Assembly (NCBI RefSeq): GCF_004345675.1
Contig: NZ_SLWU01000009.1
Location: 29,066 to 93,065, forward strand
Source: Caldanaerobacter subterraneus
GTDB taxonomy: Bacteria > Bacillota > Thermoanaerobacteria > Thermoanaerobacterales > Thermoanaerobacteraceae
Length of the DNA: 64,000 bases
Direction of reading: 5' to 3'
Both the position numbers and the translations under genes were made by a program. The notes under the pieces are model-generated. The model had not been told where the DNA came from. It did no database searches and saw nothing but the letters and a program-made list of their open reading frames with translations. This document shows, in pieces, positions 7,685-15,079 of the stretch (positions within the stretch are counted from its first letter, which is position 1; each line of letters starts with the position of its first letter).

Positions 7685-8335
7685 TCAGTATTTGCCAAAA
7701 TCTTCTCCTACTCTTATTTCATCCAGATAGTTGTAAATAGTGTATCTGGACACGCACAAAATTTTTGCCACATAGTCTACAGCACCTCTTATAAGGAATG
7801 TGCCCTTTGCATCCAGCATCTTAACTATCTGCACCTTCTCCTCTTTTGTCATGAAATTTACGGGTTTACCAAAACTCTCCAGTGTTGTGTTCACTATGCT
7901 CTCCAAAACATCACTAACACTGCCTGTGTAGGATTCCTTGTTTTCCTCTGAAGGCTCTGATATTTCGCAGAATTCTGACAAAGTATTTTTTACAAGAATA
8001 AACTCCGATATGTCTATATTTATTGTCAAACACCCTACAGGTCTTCCATTTTCGTCTTTTATAAAAATAGCAGAAGATTTTAATATCTTCCCATCTCTAG
8101 ACTTGTTCTTAAAATTGATCATGTCTTCTAAACTGTCTGATTTTAATGCCTTTTGAATGACATCAGGCAAAGGACTTCCTTTTTCTCGCCCGGTAACGTG
8201 GCCATTGGCAATGGCAATTATTGGGCTTTGAGGTGATGAAAGGTCGTGAAGAGCTACTTCGCAATTTTTCCCAAATATGTTCGCAATGCTTTCTACCATA
8301 GGAACAATGCTTTTTAACAGTGGATGAGTACCCAT
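7685..8335 (-). CDS. YheO/DauR-like transcriptional regulator
   Basis: The first 115 residues match the PAS-like YheO domain (begins HPLLKSIVPMVESIANIFGK, with a GRPVGCLTINID core), a ligand or redox sensor module. Residues about 150-213 form a C-terminal helix-turn-helix (ILCVSRYTIYNYLDEI) of the type found in DauR, which controls D-amino-acid catabolism. It sits just upstream of the riboswitch operon on the same strand but has its own strong promoter. An operator-like palindrome lies directly upstream of that promoter. Control of the neighbouring amino-acid-like pathway is an inference from position and family. Confidence 0.85.
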   Translation of the reverse strand: MGTHPLLKSIVPMVESIANIFGKNCEVALHDLSSPQSPIIAIANGHVTGREKGSPLPDVIQKALKSDSLEDMINFKNKSRDGKILKSSAIFIKDENGRPVGCLTINIDISEFILVKNTLSEFCEISEPSEENKESYTGSVSDVLESIVNTTLESFGKPVNFMTKEEKVQIVKMLDAKGTFLIRGAVDYVAKILCVSRYTIYNYLDEIRVGEDFGKY

Positions 8336-8409
8336 CGGATTGAATCCCCCTATTATACCAGATTGTGTGCGGATGTGAAAAAAGAAATGATTAAAAATTT
8401 ATTAACGTT

Positions 8410-8438
8410 ATTATACATGCCTTATAGCCTGTTGTCAA
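8410..8438 (-). promoter_or_regulatory. Sigma-A promoter of the YheO-like regulator
   Basis: TTGACA (8433-8438), a 17-base spacer and TATAAT (8410-8415) on the minus strand form a near-perfect consensus promoter, about 75 bases before the ATG. Confidence 0.8.
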
Positions 8439-8439
8439 G

Positions 8440-8461
8440 CACTATCTCTTTAGCGATAGTG
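8440..8461. promoter_or_regulatory. Inverted repeat abutting the -35 box of the YheO-like regulator
   Basis: CACTATC (8440-8446) and GATAGTG (8455-8461) are perfect inverted arms separated by 8 bases, one base upstream of the -35 hexamer. This is a good candidate operator, perhaps for autoregulation. Confidence 0.5.
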
Positions 8462-8510
8462 TCAAGATGCGGTACATCTTTTAACACCTTCCCTATAATT
8501 TAATTACCTT

Positions 8511-8582
8511 GCACTTATTCTGAAGCCTCCTTTTTAGATTGTTTTTTCCACTTCTATTATAGCAAGCATTCAGAATAAGTGC
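8511..8582. repeat. Orphan 14-bp inverted repeat with 44-base loop
   Basis: GCACTTATTCTGAA (8511-8524) is repeated exactly in inverse orientation at 8569-8582. The gap 8336-8702 holds no gene; besides this element it contains the regulator promoter and palindrome and the terminator of the lipoprotein gene. The repeat could be a mobile-element relic or a structured RNA; a T-rich tract follows on the plus strand. Confidence 0.6.
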
Positions 8583-8641
8583 TCTCTTTTTTATAGATTT
8601 CTTTTTCCCCATCCAAACATTTATTATTAGAACCAATATAA

Positions 8642-8680
8642 AAAAGGGAGCAAAAACTAAACATTTCTTTGCTCCCTTTT
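8642..8680 (-). terminator. Terminator of the FMN-binding lipoprotein gene
   Basis: The 13-bp stem AAAAGGGAGCAAA/TTTGCTCCCTTTT is followed by T-rich sequence on both strands. It lies 23 bases past the minus-strand stop codon. Confidence 0.85.
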
Positions 8681-8702
8681 ATTTCATAATTCATTTTTTA
8701 AA

Positions 8703-9119
8703 TTATTTTGCACTTTTTAAAGCCTCTGCAGCTAACTCTTTGAAAGTCTCTGATGTATGCGTGGCACCACTAACAGTGTCTACTTTCTCAGGATCCTGCT
8801 TTTCAATCAACTGTTGTTCTAACTTCTCATAAGCTTCTTTCGGAGTGATATTTACTTTTGCCTTCATATTCTCTGCATATTGTTGGTCATCTCTCTTTAG
8901 CTGGCCATCTTTGTTTACTTCATTATAGGTTACTGATACTATTTTGCCATCTTTTACAGTTATCTCTATTTGCCCTTTCCAGCCATGCTCGTCAAAGTTG
9001 GGTTGCTCTGCTTTATAAGTACCATCTTTGTAAGTACCGCTTGCTGTTTTTGAAGAACAGCCACCCATTACAAACAAACCAAACACCCCTACCAGCATAA
9101 GAGCCAAAATTATTCTCAT
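8703..9119 (-). CDS. FMN-binding lipoprotein (PplA-like, single domain)
   Basis: This is a surface lipoprotein with covalently bound FMN, as used in flavin-based extracellular electron transfer. A lipoprotein signal peptide ends at GGC (Cys at about 21). The FMN-binding domain (about 30-138) ends in SGATHTS, the site where ApbE attaches FMN through a threonine. At 138 residues it carries one domain, whereas Listeria PplA has two. AAAGGAGAGG precedes the ATG. It is the last gene of a partly decayed electron-transfer cluster whose ApbE gene is intact, so the protein could still be flavinylated. Confidence 0.85.
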   Translation of the reverse strand: MRIILALMLVGVFGLFVMGGCSSKTASGTYKDGTYKAEQPNFDEHGWKGQIEITVKDGKIVSVTYNEVNKDGQLKRDDQQYAENMKAKVNITPKEAYEKLEQQLIEKQDPEKVDTVSGATHTSETFKELAAEALKSAK

Positions 9120-9203
9120 AAAATTATACCTCTCCTTTAATGTAAATCTTTATGCAAGAATATTATATATTATTTATGTTAAAATAACATCAATATGTAG
9201 TGA

Positions 9204-10163
9204 TTAGAAAACGTATACTTTCCAAAAACCTACCATATTCCCTTTTGTTACCAAAGCCAAAACCATCATAATTCTTGTATTTTGATATATCTTCACAGTA
9301 TTAGCATTCGCTTTTACCAACTGCGGTATACTGTCATAATATTTACGAGCAATATTTACAGAGTGCACTGCTAATGGAATTGTTAGAAAAGATAATAACC
9401 ACAGTAGATTTTTAGTAATGACAGTTATCACAACGAAAGAAAGATATGCTGCTCCATAAAGGGCTGCATATACTATTACACCTTTTTGTTTGCCTATCCT
9501 CACCAATAAATTGTATTTATGACCTTTAAGGTCAGCTTCATAATCAGGATATTGATTTATCCAAAGGACATTGGTTATTAAAAAACCTATCGGCAAGGAA
9601 ATCAGTAAAACATCCATACTTATGTGATGAGTCATCACCAAATACATTCTCATAACTATTAAAAGGTCCAAAAGTCACTCTTACAGCTATTTCTCCAAGT
9701 CCCCTATAGCTGAATTTAAAAGGAGGTAAACTATAAAAAACTGCCATTAAAATTCCCAATAGTCCTACAATTAGTACCAACGGTTCTCTAAAGATTACAA
9801 TAGCCAGACCTATAGCACAAGCAGCAAGTATTGTTATAATCGCAATAATTATTGTCTCTTCAACTGTAAGTTTACCATCGACTATGGTTTTTTTCCGCCA
9901 CTAAAAGGAGTCCCTTTATCTGGAGTCACGAAAATATCTACTCCAGATTTATAATCAATGAATTCATTAACTGCATTTTTGCCAATCTCAATAAAATAAA
10001 TACCTACAACAAAGACAACAAACCAGAAAAGGTCAAATTCACCCGTTTTTCCATACGCATAGGCAGTTGCAATAAACATAGGTACGGTGGAAGCTATCCA
10101 TATCTTAGGGTCTGCTAATTACCAAAATCCTTTCCATAACCTTAAAAACCGTGCTTTATCCAT
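9204..10163 (-). pseudogene. Broken UbiA/MenA-type prenyltransferase gene (demethylmenaquinone synthesis)
   Basis: The ATG at 10161-10163 follows GGAGGAG. Codon 15 is a TAA (10119-10121). The frame then continues as a UbiA protein (GKNAVNEFIDYKSGVD) until a run of seven A near 9890, where one base must be added to stay in frame. A second shift lies near 9677 in CCTTTTAAT, where one T must be removed. The remaining pieces cover a full-length membrane prenyltransferase, including NQYPDYEADLKGHK. Three lesions make a functional product unlikely. Two of them are in homopolymers, so sequencing error cannot be excluded for those. Confidence 0.85.
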
Positions 10164-10186
10164 AGAAATCTCCTCCAACAAAAGAA

Positions 10187-11224
10187 TTATTTAGTCATTA
10201 AAGTATATTCCGGATCAGTAATTTTAAAATTTCCTCTTAATCCAGAAGTGATATATACCTTTTTGTCATCTGTTACAAATATAGCTTCTACTCCTTTAAG
10301 ACTCTCTGCAAGTTTTAAACCTTTATCCAAACCCAAAACAAAAATTTTTGCAAGGGCATCACCATCTATGGAAGTATCTGTTATTATTGTGACACTATAT
10401 AAGTGAGTATCTGCAGGATAACCTGTAAAAGGATTTAATATATGGTGATATAACTTTCCATCTTTTTCAAAGTATCTTTCATAAACTCCTGAAGTAACAA
10501 CGGCCTTTTCTGCAACCTCTACTATCCCAAGATATTCACCTCTGGGTTTGAAAGGAGTTTGAATACCTATCCGCCAATTGCTTCCGTCAGGTTTCGTTCC
10601 AATTGTAAGAACATCACCGCCCAAATTTATAATAGCATGCTTTACTCCTTCTTTTTTTAAAACTTCTGCTACTTTATCTGCCGCATATCCTTTTGCAATA
10701 CCTCCTAAGTCTATGCTCATGCCCTTATTTTTTAGCATAACAGTCATATTCTTTTCATCCAAAATTATATCCTTATAATTTACAAGAGGAAGTTTAGCTT
10801 TTATTTCTTCAGGTGAAGGGATTCTGGCCTTATCAGTACCTATATTCCAAAGATTCACTATAGGACCTACAGTAATATCAAAATAGCCTTTTTCAACTTC
10901 AGAAAAATGAACTGCCTTTTTTATAACATAAAAAGTATCAGGAGAAACTTTTACCGGTTTAACGCCTGCATTTTTATTAATTTCACTTACTTCGCTATTT
11001 TCTATAGTAACACTCATCTTCTCCTCTATATCCTTTATAGCTTTAAATCCATCATCTAATACTTTCTTTGGAACTTTGTCGTATATAGTTATTGTGCAAT
11101 AAGTATCCAGTGCAAATTGGGTATCGGATATGGGCTGTAAGTTTTTACTTGAACATCCAGAAAGTACTCCCATAGTAGTAAATATTAGAAAAAAAATTGG
11201 GAAAAAGACCATATATTTTTTCAT
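10187..11224 (-). CDS. apbE: ApbE, FAD:protein FMN transferase (lipoprotein)
   Basis: ApbE transfers FMN from FAD onto a threonine of FMN-binding domains outside the membrane. The lipobox VLSGC lies near residue 24. Conserved ApbE segments are present: LGGIAKGYAAD, NLGGDVLTIG, HHILNPFTGYPAD and SIDGDALA near the metal and flavin site. The length of 345 residues is complete. GGAGGGG lies 7 bases before the ATG. It sits between two broken quinone-synthesis genes and near its probable substrate, the FMN-binding lipoprotein at 8703-9119. Confidence 0.93.
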   Translation of the reverse strand: MKKYMVFFPIFFLIFTTMGVLSGCSSKNLQPISDTQFALDTYCTITIYDKVPKKVLDDGFKAIKDIEEKMSVTIENSEVSEINKNAGVKPVKVSPDTFYVIKKAVHFSEVEKGYFDITVGPIVNLWNIGTDKARIPSPEEIKAKLPLVNYKDIILDEKNMTVMLKNKGMSIDLGGIAKGYAADKVAEVLKKEGVKHAIINLGGDVLTIGTKPDGSNWRIGIQTPFKPRGEYLGIVEVAEKAVVTSGVYERYFEKDGKLYHHILNPFTGYPADTHLYSVTIITDTSIDGDALAKIFVLGLDKGLKLAESLKGVEAIFVTDDKKVYITSGLRGNFKITDPEYTLMTK

Positions 11225-11307
11225 ACAGTAATCCCCTCCGAAAATAAAGGCTTCGCTTGTTTTCTAATAATTCCTATGCAAAAGCTTGTTTGCAACTTCA
11301 CTTGAAA

Positions 11308-12145
11308 TTATTTAGGTAGAGAATCTTTCTTCAGGAGAGCTATTTTATCAAAAGCTTTTTTAGGATATTTTTCTGCCAGCATTTTTGACTGTTCTATTCC
11401 ATCATTTTGCTGAACAAATTCAACTAATACATCTTATATCTTCATCACCATAACTTTTTTCTTTAGCAGCTCTATCATCTTTTCATCTCTATTTTTCTAA
11501 AATATCGTCTATAATTTGAAAAACCATCCCAATATTATAACCTATACTCCCCAATACTTTGGACAACTCTTCTCCACACCTGCTTTCATAAGCCCCCACA
11601 TAAAAACTTAAAGCAAAAAGAGCAGCGGTTTTTGCAGCTATCCGTTTCAAATAGTCATTTATTGTAATATTTATATCGTATCGGCTTTCAAATTGCGTAA
11701 TCTCCCTTTTGTTGCATATCCTTGAAACTACTTTAGATACCTTTTTTAAATTAACAATAGCGATATTATCTGATAAAAGCAGAAAACTTTGAGAGAAGAG
11801 AAAATCTCCAATAAATACTGCATAATCTTTGCCATACTCGGCTTGAATAGTGGGTTTACTGCGTTTTATTAAAGCATTGTCAATTATACCATCATGTACC
11901 AAAGTTGCCATGTGAAGCATCTTAACGGCAGCAGCTAAAGGCAATATCTTCTTCTTATCATATTTTCCAAATTTCGCCGCCAAAATCACAAAAGCAGGCC
12001 TTAGCATTTTGCCGCTATTGTAGATCATGTCTAATAATATATCTCTGATTAATTTATTAGAATTTTTTATACGCCTCTCCATTATTTTTACAACTTCTGT
12101 AAGTTTGTTTTTTATTTCTAAATTTTTATCCCAAAATTTATCCAT
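11308..12145 (-). pseudogene. Broken polyprenyl diphosphate synthase gene
   Basis: The frame open from 12145 to 11489 encodes an isoprenyl diphosphate synthase that stops right after the second Asp-rich motif (QIIDDILEK). The first Asp-rich motif reads HDGIID instead of HDDxxD. The following 180 bases still encode a typical C-terminal helix in another frame (FVQQNDGIEQSKMLAEKY, stop at 11308-11310). About 50 residues in between, including the usual GKPxGxDL region, are missing or scrambled. The gene would have made the quinone side chain for the extracellular electron transfer pathway. Confidence 0.8.
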
Positions 12146-12158
12146 CTAATTACCTTTA

Positions 12159-12674
12159 TCAATAGAAATTTAATCCTTTTAATTTACTCCAATGTTTTAA
12201 AACAAATTTTGCAGATAATCCCACAAAAACACCCGTTCCTATTCCAGCTATCATTAGCACAGGAAGATATATCATTATTTTAATGTTTTGTACTATCAAA
12301 GAGGCCACTAACATTTGCCCAATGTTGTGAAATACAGCCCCCACAACACTTACTCCCACTTCACTTATATTACTCTTGCCTATACTTTTGACAAAATGCA
12401 TAGCAAAAAGGCTTAGTAAACCTCCTCCTATACTATAAAAAAGAGTAGAAGGCGAGGAAGCAAAAAAAGTAGCTAATAGTATTCTTACAATAAGCACAAC
12501 AAATGTATCAAAAAGACCAAATAAATACAAAGATACAATAGTAATTATATTAGCAAGTCCTAATTTAGCGCCGGGAGCAATAAAAGGAACAGGTAACATT
12601 CCTTCTATAATGTATAAAATCAAAGAATTAGCAACTAATATAGCCAAAAAAACCATTTTCTTAGTCTTTGACAT
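12159..12674 (-). CDS. Gx transporter family membrane protein (EetB-like)
   Basis: This is a small integral membrane protein of about 170 residues with five or six hydrophobic helices and the family motif PGAKLGLAN. The family is often annotated as heptaprenyl diphosphate synthase component I; EetB of the Listeria electron-transfer locus belongs to it. I prefer the ATG at 12672-12674 (MSKTKK), because the extra 13 residues of the longer frame (start 12713) overlap the end of the NusG-II remnant. The gene looks intact, but its neighbours on both sides are damaged. Confidence 0.75.
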   Translation of the reverse strand: MSKTKKMVFLAILVANSLILYIIEGMLPVPFIAPGAKLGLANIITIVSLYLFGLFDTFVVLIVRILLATFFASSPSTLFYSIGGGLLSLFAMHFVKSIGKSNISEVGVSVVGAVFHNIGQMLVASLIVQNIKIMIYLPVLMIAGIGTGVFVGLSAKFVLKHWSKLKGLNFY

Positions 12675-12684
12675 GGCAGTATGT

Positions 12685-12873
12685 TCAATAGGTAACTTGG
12701 TCGACCTCGACATTTTTAACCCCCTGTATCTCTACAACTATCCTAAAGGGAAGACATATTATGCTTTGCCCTGGCTTATCAATAAATCCTTCTTTCATAC
12801 AGATTTTATCTGGACATTCAGACAGAGAAAACCGCCACAAAAAGAAAGATATATTCTTCTTCACGCAAATCTG
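12685..12873 (-). pseudogene. 5'-truncated NusG domain II gene
   Basis: An open frame ending at TGA 12685-12687 encodes the C-terminal half of a NusG domain II protein: SECPDKICMKEGFI, then PGQSIICLPFRIVVEI. Upstream in the frame is a TAA at 12874-12876, and the N-terminal membrane anchor expected for this family is absent. Such proteins often lie directly before Gx transporter genes. The 5' end of the electron-transfer cluster has been lost here, next to the IS110 element. Confidence 0.7.
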
Positions 12874-12925
12874 TTAATTAGGATTTTTTAAGACAACACC
12901 TGTAACTCGTATAATATGATTTGGA

Positions 12926-12959
12926 AATTATCAAGAAGTTTTTTTACTTCTTGATAATT
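12926..12959. repeat. 13-bp perfect hairpin at the left flank of the IS110 element
   Basis: AATTATCAAGAAG (12926-12938) and CTTCTTGATAATT (12947-12959) are perfect inverted arms around an 8-base T-rich loop. It lies where AT-rich host DNA changes to GC-rich element DNA. It could be an old terminator or the structured target used by the element. Confidence 0.6.
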
Positions 12960-12984
12960 GAGCGTGCCTTTGCGAAAATTAATT

Positions 12985-13235
12985 TAGGTTGGTCTGGGGT
13001 CACTCTTAACACCCTCTGTAGCTTTTCAAATACAGCCTACTCAAGTAAGAGTGAGACCCCTGCGGTGCAGTACTAGTTTCTCACTCGTGAGCTGAGCCAG
13101 CAGGCATTCCGGCCCCTAGATTCAGCAGGCTAGGGGTGCACCCCCGGTTGCCCTGTCAAGCTCTTATCGCCCGCGAGGCTGTTAGGTACCGCACCCGCAG
13201 GGCACGCCCCTAATCCTGGCCAACCAAAGGAGGGA
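12985..13235 (+). ncRNA. Candidate IS110 bridge RNA (structured left-end leader)
   Basis: This 250-base stretch before the transposase is GC-rich, non-coding and highly structured. Stem 1 pairs GGGGTC-ACTCTTA (12996-13008) with TAAGAGT-GA-GACCCC (13046-13060). Stem 2 pairs CCCCTAG (13113-13119) with CTAGGGG (13130-13136) around a 10-base loop. Stem 3 pairs TGCCCTG (13149-13155) with CAGGGCA (13198-13204). IS110-group elements encode their target- and donor-specifying bridge RNA in exactly this place. Which loops bind target and donor cannot be assigned without the element ends. Confidence 0.6.
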
Positions 13236-13241
13236 TATCTG

Positions 13242-14439
13242 GTGGCTCAGGTTATCTTTGCAGGCATCGATGTCAGTGCCTCTAAGCTGGATCTCGTATG
13301 CATCGATGAAAATGGTAAGCAGCTTTCTCCTTCTACGTCTTTCTCCAATAATGCGGAGGGCGCAAATGCGCTGGTGGATGCTTTAGTTTCACTAGCAACT
13401 AAATCCAATGTCTCGCAACTTAATCTTGGATTAGAAGCTACTTCTATCTTCAGTATTCCACTTAGAGATTTCCTTTTGGATGCACCTCAGTTAAAGCCTT
13501 ATTCGGTCCAGGTGTATGAAATTAATCCTTCTCTTGTATCCGGGTTTAAAAAAGCTTTCGGCTCAAGACTCCCTAAAACTGATGCCTTAGATGCCTATAT
13601 AATTGCTGAGAGGCTTCGCTTTGGACATCTTACTCCATACAGCCGTGAAGTTTCTGTTACTGCACCTTTGCGTCAGCTTACAAGGCTTAGATTACATCTT
13701 GTCGAACTCCTTGTTGATGAGAAAAATTGAGCTTTGAATTTGCTCTTTTTGAAATTCTCTAATTACAAACAGGATAATCCCTTTACCAACGTCTTTGGCA
13801 GAGCGTCCATTGAAGTCCTGAAAGAATTTACCCCTGATGAAATAGCTCAGATATCCATAGAAGAACTTGCAGAATTTATTCAGTCTCACGGAAAAAACAG
13901 ATTCACTAATCCTGAAGAAATCGCCAGTGCCTTAAAGCAAGCCGCAAACCGTGCTTACCGCCTAAACTCTAAAATGAAACAGGTCTGTGCAAAGCTTTTC
14001 TTTAACTCTTCAAAGCATTGAGCATCTCAAAAGGCAGATTAAAAGCCTTGATAAGGTTATTTCCAGAGAGCTTAAAGCTATCCCTCAAACACTTACTACA
14101 GTTAAGGGTTTAGGCGATGTGTCGGCTGCAGGAATAATCGCTGAAATAGGCGATATTAAGCGTTTTAAAAACGAAGCTTCTCTTGCTCAGTATGCTGGCC
14201 TCACCTGGACCCGTTATCAGTCGGGCGACTTTGACGCTGAAGAGCGTCGTCTGACAAAAAGCGGGAACAAATACCTCCGCTATTACTTGGTCATGGCCGC
14301 AAACTCGTTGCGGGTGCACAACGAGGAATACAAGGCCTATTATCAGACCAAGTATCAGGAGGTTCAAAAGCACCAGCATAAGAGAGCGCTGGTATTGACT
14401 GCCCGCAAACTTGTTAGGCTGGTTTTTGCACTGCTTTAA
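13242..14439 (+). pseudogene. IS110 transposase with one nonsense codon and one frameshift
   Basis: The GTG start follows AAAGGAGGG. The N-terminal RuvC-like DEDD domain is complete: GIDVSASKLD, LGLEATS and KTDALDAY. An in-frame TGA at 13728-13730 (probably from CGA) interrupts the gene, and the same frame continues to about 13980. There one extra G (CAGGTCTGTG) shifts the frame. The C-terminal Transposase_20 domain follows (TVKGLGDVSAAGIIAEIG, AANSLRVHN with the catalytic serine) to TAA at 14437-14439. The restored length is about 398 residues, normal for IS110. Confidence 0.92.
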
Positions 14440-14510
14440 AAGGCCAAATCTACAAAGGGGCGGTGAAGAGTTAATTTTGTCTTTTAAAACCTATTGATTG
14501 CTACTCTTTA

Positions 14511-14537
14511 AGCCAATTTTTACCATATTAATTGGCT
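14511..14537 (+). terminator. Possible terminator after the IS110 transposase
   Basis: AGCCAATT (14511-14518) and AATTGGCT (14530-14537) form an 8-bp stem; a TTTTTTT tract follows 14 bases later. The rest of the gap 14440-14724 shows AT-rich sequence and no gene. Confidence 0.35.
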
Positions 14538-14724
14538 AAGGGTATTATTGTCTTTTTTTGCTTTGATAATTTTATTTTCCAATTTTAAGGTATTGACATA
14601 TTACCGTGAGTCTTACTTAATTTAAGGCTTTGTCTTATTAGTTTTTTATATGACTTGCGCATATTTTATCGCTCTTAAAATCCTGTCTGTATATTGGCAT
14701 TACTTTCCTAAAAATATGTTAATC

Positions 14725-15075
14725 CTACGATAATTTTATACTAAGCTCTTTAGCATCGGCCCACAATCTCTCAAGGCTGTAAAATTCTCTTGCTTCCTGC
14801 TGAAAAATGTGAACTACTACGTCCTCATAGTCCATCAAAATCCACTCAGAGGCAAAGTCTTTCTCCACATGGTCCACAAATATACCTTCTTCTCCTAATT
14901 TTTTCTCCACCTCATCCGCCAACGCCTGTACATGAGTGCTAGATGTACCAGTAGCTATTATGAAATAATCTGCAATGGTAGTAAGTTCGCCAATGTACAA
15001 AATTTTCACATCAAAGGCCTTTTTTTCATCTAAAACACTGCAAATTTTATAAACCTTCTCTTTTGCCTCTATCAC
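14725..15075 (-). CDS. rsfS: Ribosomal silencing factor RsfS
   Basis: RsfS binds ribosomal protein L14 and keeps subunits apart when nutrients are short. The 116-residue protein has the family core (ADYFIIATGTSSTHVQALAD, DWILMDYEDVVVHIF-like end). The start is GTG, preceded by GAGGGGTG. It is the last gene of the nadD-yqeK-LCP-rsfS unit, which is a common Firmicute order, and lies 4 bases after the LCP gene. Confidence 0.95.
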   Translation of the reverse strand: MIEAKEKVYKICSVLDEKKAFDVKILYIGELTTIADYFIIATGTSSTHVQALADEVEKKLGEEGIFVDHVEKDFASEWILMDYEDVVVHIFQQEAREFYSLERLWADAKELSIKLS

Positions 15076-15079
15076 TAAA

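Larger units (their letters stand above)
12960..14480 (+). mobile_element. IS110-family insertion sequence, inactivated
   Basis: The element comprises a GC-rich non-coding left part (about 12975-13240) and a DEDD/Ser transposase gene with two lesions. IS110 elements lack terminal inverted repeats, and I see none, so both ends are approximate. The left boundary is placed where base composition changes. The insertion lies directly upstream of the truncated electron-transfer cluster. Confidence 0.75.

Noticed and set aside
12610..12891. Plus-strand open frame of 93 codons in the NusG-II/Gx transporter region
   Set aside because: It runs opposite to recognisable NusG-II and Gx transporter coding sequence and has no family features.
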